In this document: in pieces, positions 1 to 4,412 of the stretch
Layout: the number at the start of each line of letters is the position of its first letter
Numbering within the stretch: position 1 is the first letter of the stretch
Source: Verrucomicrobiaceae bacterium
GTDB lineage: Bacteria; Verrucomicrobiota; Verrucomicrobiia; Verrucomicrobiales; Akkermansiaceae
DNA: 6,149 bases
Reading direction: 5' to 3'
Assembly: GCA_027483005.1 (NCBI GenBank)
Contig: JAIXVN010000124.1
Coordinates: 1 to 6,149, forward strand
Made by a program: the position numbers and the translations under genes
The notes under the pieces: model-generated
What the model was told of the DNA's origin: nothing
The model's input: only the letters and a program-made list of their open reading frames with translations
Databases searched by the model: none

Positions 1-1046
1 CCGTCGACATCTGCCCGGTCGGAGCGCTGACCTCCAACGACTTCCGTTTCCAGATGCGCGTCTGGTTCCTCAAGGAAACCAAGACCATCGACGTCAACTG
101 CGGCACCGGCACGAACATCGTCGTCTGGACCCGCGAGAGCAAAATCCACCGCATCACCCCGCGCCAGAACGACGAGGTGAACTCGACCTGGATGCCGGAC
201 TCGCACCGCCTGACTTTCCACGCGCTTGATTCCGACGCCCGCCTGACCGAGCCGCTCGCCAAGACCGGCAGCCACCACGAGCCGGTTTCATGGAAAGACG
301 CCATCGCCTCCGCCGCGGCGAAGCTGAAGACTTTCAGCGCACCTGAGATCGCCATCGTCGCCTCCGGTCGCATGACCAATGAGGAGCTTTTCCTGGTTCG
401 TGCGCTCGCCGCCGAACTTGGCACCGCCAATGTTTCGATCGTCCCGCGCACCGGAGAGGCTGACCAACTGCTCGTCGCCGCTGATCGCAATCCGAACACC
501 ACCGGGGCCTCGCTCGTCCTCGGCACTCCGGATCCTGCCGGAAAACTCAGCTCGATCCGCAGCGGTCTCGACGCCGGAGCCATCAAGGCCGTGCTCGCCC
601 TCGGCGAAGACCTGATCACCGACGCCGGCTTCACCGCCGAGCAACTCGCCAAGGCCTATCTCATTCAGATGGCCATCCTCGCGAACCCCACCGCCGAAGC
701 CGCTGCACTCGTCCTGCCGAGCGCCGGTTTCACCGAAAAGCGCGGCTCGATGATCAACCTTTCCGGTCGCCTCCAGCGCCTCAACCGCGCGGTCGAACCA
801 CCTGCCAAAGCCCACGACGACTGGGAAATCCTCCGCGACCTCATCCTCGCCCTCAGTGGAGACAAAAACGAAGTCCACTCGATCGAGGACGTCTTCAAGG
901 CGATGGCCGAATCCATCCCTGAGTTCAGCGGCCTTTCCCTTTCGAAGATCGGCGACCTTGGCAAGCCGCTCCTCGATACCGACTATCAAATCCCGCTGCT
1001 CACCAACGAGCGCGCCCGCAAGGCGGCGGGGACGATTAATGGGTAA
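1..1046 (+). CDS. nuoG: NADH-quinone oxidoreductase subunit G, C-terminal part (5' end outside window)
   Basis: This is the large iron-sulfur subunit of the complex I peripheral arm, which passes electrons from the NADH module towards NuoI and quinone. The frame is open from base 3, and the first residues read VDICPVGALTSNDFRF. This is the hallmark NuoG segment whose cysteine is the last ligand of cluster N4, so the Met at base 54 is internal and not a start. About 347 residues are visible. The start of the molybdopterin-oxidoreductase-like domain follows (NCGTGTNIVV, then RITPRQNDEVN and RLTEPL), as in NDUFS1-type proteins. A later segment, GFTEKRGSMINLSGRLQR, also fits that domain. Only one cysteine (in NCGTG) remains where E. 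coli and Thermus carry the N7 motif, so N7 is probably absent. The C-terminal domain is compact. The gene ends 16 bp before nuoH. The assignment is firm; the full length is unknown. Confidence 0.94.
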   Translation, partial: VDICPVGALTSNDFRFQMRVWFLKETKTIDVNCGTGTNIVVWTRESKIHRITPRQNDEVNSTWMPDSHRLTFHALDSDARLTEPLAKTGSHHEPVSWKDAIASAAAKLKTFSAPEIAIVASGRMTNEELFLVRALAAELGTANVSIVPRTGEADQLLVAADRNPNTTGASLVLGTPDPAGKLSSIRSGLDAGAIKAVLALGEDLITDAGFTAEQLAKAYLIQMAILANPTAEAAALVLPSAGFTEKRGSMINLSGRLQRLNRAVEPPAKAHDDWEILRDLILALSGDKNEVHSIEDVFKAMAESIPEFSGLSLSKIGDLGKPLLDTDYQIPLLTNERARKAAGTING

Positions 1047-1062
1047 CCTCTAACTTTCTTCC

Positions 1063-2334
1063 ATGGACCCTGACTTCCTAACCATGCTGCTCATCCTCGC
1101 GAAGGTCATCATTCTGACCTTCGTGGTGGTACTGCCGCTCGTTCCGATTTCCGTGTATTTCGAGCGACGCTTCTCCGCCATCATCCAGGACCGTGTCGGC
1201 CCGAACCGGGTTGGCATGCCGCTGACGCTGCTGGGCATGAAGAAGGACTTTTCCTTCTTCGGGCTCGTCCAACCGATGGCTGACGGCGTGAAACTCTTCC
1301 TCAAGGAGGACTTCACCCCCGCCCACGTCCGCAAGGCCTTCTACTGGCTGGCTCCCGCTCTGACAGTCGTTCCGGCCTTGATCACACTTGCCGTGATTCC
1401 CTTCGGCTCGGACATCAGCATCGCCGGACAGAAGATCAGCCTCGCCATCGCGGATCTCGATGTCGGCCCGCTGTTCATCTTCTCGATCGCCTCGCTCTCC
1501 GTTTACGGCATCACCCTCGCCGGATGGTCCTCGAACTCCAAGTTCCCCTTCATCGGCGGCGTCCGCTCGACGGCGCAGATGATTTCCTACGAAATCTGCC
1601 TCGGTCTCTCCGTGGTGCCGGTGCTCATGTATTTCGGCGACCTGAACCTCGGCAAGATCGTCCAATACCAGTCCCAACACGGCTGGTTGCTCCTTCCGCT
1701 CTGGGGCCATGACGCCGCCCACCCGCTTCAGGAAAAACTTCTTTTCCTCATCCCGGCCTTCATCTCCTTCCTGATCTTCACGATCTCGATCTTCGCGGAA
1801 ACCAACCGCATGCCCTTCGACCTTCCGGAGTGCGAAACCGAACTCGTCGGCGGCTACCACACCGAATACTCCTCGATGAAGTTCGCGATGTTCTTCATGG
1901 GAGAATACGCCGCAATGGTCGTCGGCTCGGCCCTGATCATCACGCTCTTCCTCGGTGGCTGGTCGCTCGGTCCTTGGTTCGACCAATGGGCAGCCGGTTT
2001 GGCCATCGGATCGTTCAAGATCGGCGGTTTCCTCAACCTCGGGGTTTTCTTGGCGAAACTCATCGGCTTCATCCTCTTCTTCATCCTCGTCCGCTGGACG
2101 GTGCCACGGTTCCGTTATGACCAGCTCATGAAGCTCGGCTGGGTCATCTTCTTCGAAGCCGCCCTCGTGAACGTCTTCCTCGGTGCGCTCGTGATCGCCG
2201 CGCCAACCCTTTCCGCTGCCGTCATCGGCATCGGAGCCGTCCTCCTTCTCGTCCTCTGTGCCGCCGTTATCTGGGTCGCCAAGGTTTCCGAAGCGCCCGC
2301 CAAGCGGAACTCCGGCCTTCTGCTACAGGATTAA
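1063..2334 (+). CDS. nuoH: NADH-quinone oxidoreductase subunit H
   Basis: This is the membrane subunit at the junction of the two complex I arms, forming much of the quinone-access chamber. Family motifs are clear: ERRFSAIIQDRVGPNRVG (residues 34-51), GLVQPMADGVKLFLKED (67-83), AETNRMPFDLPE starting at A245, followed by ELVGGYHTEYSS, and PRFRYDQLMKLGW near the C-terminus. It is a polytopic membrane protein. At 423 residues it is longer than E. coli NuoH (325). The extra length includes a loop around residues 196-225 and a further hydrophobic segment at about 383-405, followed by a polar tail. The ATG lies 16 bp after nuoG; the bases before it are pyrimidine-rich with no Shine-Dalgarno match. 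The last codons (part of L421, Q422, D423) and the TAA stop lie inside the left inverted repeat of the downstream cassette, so the native C-terminus has probably been altered. Confidence 0.98.
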   Translation: MDPDFLTMLLILAKVIILTFVVVLPLVPISVYFERRFSAIIQDRVGPNRVGMPLTLLGMKKDFSFFGLVQPMADGVKLFLKEDFTPAHVRKAFYWLAPALTVVPALITLAVIPFGSDISIAGQKISLAIADLDVGPLFIFSIASLSVYGITLAGWSSNSKFPFIGGVRSTAQMISYEICLGLSVVPVLMYFGDLNLGKIVQYQSQHGWLLLPLWGHDAAHPLQEKLLFLIPAFISFLIFTISIFAETNRMPFDLPECETELVGGYHTEYSSMKFAMFFMGEYAAMVVGSALIITLFLGGWSLGPWFDQWAAGLAIGSFKIGGFLNLGVFLAKLIGFILFFILVRWTVPRFRYDQLMKLGWVIFFEAALVNVFLGALVIAAPTLSAAVIGIGAVLLLVLCAAVIWVAKVSEAPAKRNSGLLLQD

Positions 2335-2352
2335 CAGGATTTTTCAGGATCA
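2325..2352 (+). repeat. Left inverted repeat of the GxxExxY cassette
   Basis: This 28-bp arm contains three copies of CAGGAT starting at 2326, 2335 and 2345 (steps of 9 and 10 bp). It pairs with 2769-2796 at 26 of 28 positions, the two mismatches being at arm positions 9 and 20. It overlaps the end of nuoH, providing its final codons CAG GAT and TAA stop. The third CAGGAT also lies at ribosome-binding distance from the start of the cassette gene. Confidence 0.9.
2346..2349 (+). promoter_or_regulatory. Possible ribosome binding site (AGGA) made by the left repeat
   Basis: AGGA lies 8 nt before the ATG at 2358 and belongs to the third CAGGAT copy of the left inverted repeat. It is the only Shine-Dalgarno-like sequence at suitable spacing before any start in this window; the nuo genes here have none. 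It supports the ATG at 2358 as the start of the GxxExxY gene. Whether the host relies on such sites is not known from this window. Confidence 0.45.
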
Positions 2353-2357
2353 ATCTC

Positions 2358-2771
2358 ATGTCACAAGAACCCACATCGGAATTGACCGGCCAAGTAATTG
2401 GCTGCGCCATGGCTGTGCACCGGATTCTTGGAAATGGCTACAACGAATCGGTTTACCACAAAACCCTCGAAATTGAGCTGAATGAGATCGGAATTCGATT
2501 CGAGTCCCGGAAGAAACTTCAAGTCCTATACAAGAACAAACCTGTTGGAGACTTCGAAGCCGATTTGGTCATCGATGGGCTGCTGATCGTCGAACTCAAG
2601 GCTGTCCAAACCCTGTTGCCGGTGCATGAAGCCCAATTGGTGAACTACCTCACCACGACTGGGCTCAATCAAGGTCTCCTCATCAACTTCGGAGCCGAAT
2701 CCCTTCAATTCAAAAAGAAGTTCAGGACTTATCGTCCAAAAACGGAACCCTCCGATTCGCAGAATTCCTGA
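2358..2771 (+). CDS. GxxExxY family protein (PD-(D/E)XK nuclease-like fold)
   Basis: This is a 137-residue protein of the GxxExxY family (PDDEXK_3-like). The name motif is at G27-Y33 (GYNESVY), preceded by a helix that includes VIGCAMAVHRILG. A PD-(D/E)XK-like core follows: D69 in FEADLVIDG, then E79-L80-K81 in LIVELKAV, then AQLVNYL with Q93 and Y97, which resembles the QxxxY motif of RecB-like nucleases. All expected acidic and lysine positions are present, so the protein does not look decayed. Its biological role is not established; nuclease activity is an inference from the fold. No signal peptide or membrane segment is seen. It sits inside the nuo operon, 23 bp after nuoH and 31 bp before nuoI, within inverted repeats, and has lower GC than its neighbours. 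This suggests acquisition and not a complex I function. Its TGA stop forms the first three bases of the right repeat. It is probably transcribed with the operon. Confidence 0.92.
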   Translation: MSQEPTSELTGQVIGCAMAVHRILGNGYNESVYHKTLEIELNEIGIRFESRKKLQVLYKNKPVGDFEADLVIDGLLIVELKAVQTLLPVHEAQLVNYLTTTGLNQGLLINFGAESLQFKKKFRTYRPKTEPSDSQNS

Positions 2772-2796
2772 TCCTGCAAAATCCTGTAAATCCTGT
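2769..2796 (-). repeat. Right inverted repeat of the GxxExxY cassette
   Basis: This 28-bp arm is the inverted partner of 2325-2352 (26/28 matches). On the + strand it shows ATCCTG at 2771, 2781 and 2790 (steps of 10 and 9), the mirror image of the left arm. Its first three bases are the TGA stop of the GxxExxY gene, and it ends 6 bp before the nuoI ATG, so it makes up most of the nuoI leader. Confidence 0.9.
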
Positions 2797-2802
2797 CAAA
2801 AA

Positions 2803-3369
2803 ATGGCTGTCATCAAACTCCAGCGCCCGAAGCTCAACGCAGGCGAGAAGATTTACTTCGGAGCCCTCATCAAGGGCTTCTTCCTGACGATGAAGCACGC
2901 CGTGGCCTCACTCCGGAACAAGACCCGTGGCGCGAAGGACATGGAGTCCTCCGGTCTCGGCATCACGATGCAGTATCCCGAGCAGAAATGGGACGAGCAT
3001 CTTCCCGAACACTACCGCGGGGCTCCTGCGCTGGTGACCGATGAACAGGGTCGCGAGCGCTGCGTTTCCTGCCAGCTCTGCGAATTCATCTGCCCGCCGA
3101 AGGCCATCAAGATCAAACCGAGCGAGATCCCGGCCGACGACAAGTGGGCCAAGGTTGAAAAGCGTCCGCTGGAATTCGACATCGACATGATCCGCTGCAT
3201 CTACTGCGGCATGTGCGAGGAAGTCTGCCCCGAACAGGCCATCTACCTCCGCAAGGACTACGCCATCACCGGACTCGCCCGCAAGGACATGGTCCACAAC
3301 AAGAAGAAGCTCTACGAAATCGGCGGCGTCCGCGTCGGTCTCGTCAACAAGTGGAATGAGCTCAAATGA
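2803..3369 (+). CDS. nuoI: NADH-quinone oxidoreductase subunit I (2x[4Fe-4S])
   Basis: This is the ferredoxin-type subunit of complex I that carries clusters N6a and N6b and passes electrons towards N2 and quinone. At 188 residues it is near the usual length. Two complete CxxCxxCxxxCP motifs are visible: C87, C90, C93, C97 and C132, C135, C138, C142. In this fold the fourth cysteine of each motif completes the other cluster. The N-terminal stretch KIYFGALIKGFFLTMKH fits the amphipathic helix that packs on the membrane arm. MQYPEQKW followed by ERCVSCQLCEF is typical of the family. The ATG at 2803 follows the cassette's right repeat and the bases CAAAAA, with no Shine-Dalgarno sequence. The native leader has probably been replaced by the repeat. 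Confidence 0.98.
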   Translation: MAVIKLQRPKLNAGEKIYFGALIKGFFLTMKHAVASLRNKTRGAKDMESSGLGITMQYPEQKWDEHLPEHYRGAPALVTDEQGRERCVSCQLCEFICPPKAIKIKPSEIPADDKWAKVEKRPLEFDIDMIRCIYCGMCEEVCPEQAIYLRKDYAITGLARKDMVHNKKKLYEIGGVRVGLVNKWNELK

Positions 3370-3375
3370 GTGTGT

Positions 3376-3438
3376 CAGTTTTCAGTGTTCAGTTTTCAGC
3401 AAGAAACTGGATTCCCTGAAAACTTCAAACTGAACACT
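3376..3438. repeat. AT-rich intergenic repeat with inverted arms (nuoI-nuoJ spacer)
   Basis: The 82-bp spacer contains CAGTTTTCAG twice (3376-3385 and 3390-3399, period 14). It also has a perfect 12-bp inverted repeat: 3384-3395 pairs with 3427-3438. A second 8-bp pairing, 3392-3399 with 3416-3423, partly overlaps it, so the right arm looks like the left arm's complement with about 7 extra bases. The sequence is AT-rich compared with the flanking genes. It could form an RNA hairpin in the transcript or be a leftover of a small repeat element. No T-run follows the right arm, so it is not a typical terminator. Confidence 0.7.
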
Positions 3439-3451
3439 AACAAACTTTAAC

Positions 3452-4012
3452 ATGCCCTCTCTTCTCTTCTGGTTCTTCTCGCTGCTGATGCTCATCGGCG
3501 GCATCGCGGTGGTCGCGTTCAAAAACCCGGTCTCGAGCGCGCTTTCAATGGTCGCCTCGTTCGTCGGACTCGCCGGACTCTTCATCGGCCTGAACGCCTA
3601 CTTCACCGGCATCATCCAGATCCTCGTCTATGCCGGCGCGATCATGGTGCTGTTCCTGTTCATCATCATGCTCCTCGACCTGAAGGTCGAAACCGGTCGC
3701 AAGCCGAAGCTCGGCCCGGTCGCCGCCGGATTCGCGCTGGTGATCGCCTTCGCCATCCAGCTCATCGGCGTGCTTTCCAGCTCGCCCGACAAGGAGCTGC
3801 CGAAGCTCGATCTCGCCGCAGGAGCCGCGCACTACCAGGACATCAGCCCGAAGATCGCGAACACGCTTTCAGTCGAACAGAAGCTCCCCGACGTCCACAT
3901 CATCGGCCAGACCCTCTTCACCGGCTACAATCTCCCGCTTCAAATTCTCGGCGTCCTCCTCCTCGTCGCCACTGTCGGCGTCGTCGTCCTCTCCAAGCGC
4001 CAAACCAACTGA
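3452..4012 (+). CDS. nuoJ: NADH-quinone oxidoreductase subunit J
   Basis: This is a small membrane subunit of the complex I proton-pumping arm that sits between NuoH and NuoK and takes part in coupling quinone chemistry to proton movement. It has 186 residues and about five hydrophobic segments. The family signature is strong: NPVSSALSMVASF (25-37), and QILVYAGAIMVLFLFIIMLL (56-75), the conserved third helix that contains the pi-bulge region in solved structures. It ends with LQILGVLLLVATVGVVVLSKR, also typical. A polar loop of roughly 50 residues lies before the last helix. The ATG at 3452 follows the repeat-containing spacer, with no Shine-Dalgarno sequence. It lies 51 bp before nuoK. Confidence 0.97.
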   Translation: MPSLLFWFFSLLMLIGGIAVVAFKNPVSSALSMVASFVGLAGLFIGLNAYFTGIIQILVYAGAIMVLFLFIIMLLDLKVETGRKPKLGPVAAGFALVIAFAIQLIGVLSSSPDKELPKLDLAAGAAHYQDISPKIANTLSVEQKLPDVHIIGQTLFTGYNLPLQILGVLLLVATVGVVVLSKRQTN

Positions 4013-4018
4013 TCTCCC

Positions 4019-4050
4019 TTTCGAATTTCAGATCTAGAATTTCGAATTTC
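4019..4050. repeat. Short AT-rich repeat in the nuoJ-nuoK spacer
   Basis: The 11-mer TTTCGAATTTC occurs at 4019-4029 and again at 4040-4050 (period 21). GAATTTC occurs three times (4023, 4037, 4044), and the palindromes TTCGAA (twice) and AGATCT lie within the block. It contrasts with the GC-rich genes on both sides and with the C-rich bases just before the nuoK start. It may be a fragment of a dispersed intergenic repeat; that cannot be decided from one copy. Confidence 0.55.
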
Positions 4051-4063
4051 CCCTCCCACCTCC

Positions 4064-4384
4064 ATGGCCACCCTTCACCAATACCTGCTCGTTTCCGGGC
4101 TGCTGTTCGCCATCGGCCTCGCCGGCGTGGTGCTGCGACGGAACATCATCATCGTGTTCATGTGCCTGGAGCTGATGCTGAGCGCCGCGAACCTGACCTT
4201 GATCGCGTTCTCCCGCTTCAACCTGACCTCCTACGGCCTGCCTGATCCGAATTCGCAGATGCTGGTGTTCTTCGTGATCACCGTCGCCGCTGCCGAGGTC
4301 GCGGTCGGACTCGCCATCATCGTTGCCCTCTACCGCGCCCGCCAGACCATCCACACCGACGACCTCACGTCGATGCGCGGCTGA
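4064..4384 (+). CDS. nuoK: NADH-quinone oxidoreductase subunit K
   Basis: This is an MrpC-like membrane subunit of the complex I pump module. It has 106 residues, the usual size (about 100), with three transmembrane helices. The two functionally important membrane glutamates are present: E36 in FMCLELMLSAANL and E78 in VAAAEVAVGLAI, corresponding to Glu36 and Glu72 of E. coli NuoK. The loop between helices 2 and 3 (FNLTSYGLPDPNSQ) is slightly longer than in E. coli, which accounts for the shift. The start at 4064 follows a C-rich leader with no Shine-Dalgarno sequence. nuoL begins 28 bp downstream. Confidence 0.98.
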   Translation: MATLHQYLLVSGLLFAIGLAGVVLRRNIIIVFMCLELMLSAANLTLIAFSRFNLTSYGLPDPNSQMLVFFVITVAAAEVAVGLAIIVALYRARQTIHTDDLTSMRG

Positions 4385-4412
4385 ACCCTTTCCCGATACC
4401 CTCTCCCATTTC

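Larger units (their letters stand above)
2325..2796. mobile_element. Inverted-repeat-bounded cassette carrying one GxxExxY gene
   Basis: A 472-bp unit sits between nuoH and nuoI, two genes normally adjacent in nuo operons. It is bounded by 28-bp inverted repeats matching at 26 positions, and the match stops abruptly at both ends. It holds one gene, which fills nearly all the interior. Hand counting gives about 49 % GC across 2401-2760, against about 57-68 % in sampled nuo lines. I found no target-site duplication next to the repeats and no transposase, so if mobile it moves by help in trans or by another mechanism such as recombination. Calling it a mobile element is an inference from the repeats, composition and position. 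It could instead be an old, fixed gene with conserved flanks. Confidence 0.6.

Noticed and set aside
54..56. ATG at 54 as the start of nuoG
   Set aside because: The frame is open upstream and encodes the conserved DICPVGALT segment, so this Met is internal and the gene begins before the window.
1078..1986. 302-codon open frame on the minus strand opposite nuoH
   Set aside because: It has the same low-complexity, charged composition as other antisense shadows; nuoH on the + strand is unambiguous.
2258..2476. 72-codon + strand frame across the nuoH-cassette junction
   Set aside because: It overlaps the ends of nuoH and the GxxExxY gene in another frame, and has no family resemblance.
2318..2803. 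Target-site duplication flanking the cassette
   Set aside because: The bases just outside the arms (TTCTGCT on the left, CAAAAAA on the right) do not match, so no duplication can be claimed.
3384..3438. Hairpin in the nuoI-nuoJ spacer as an intrinsic terminator
   Set aside because: The arms are AT-rich, the loop is about 31 nt, no T-run follows, and termination here would cut the operon before nuoJ.
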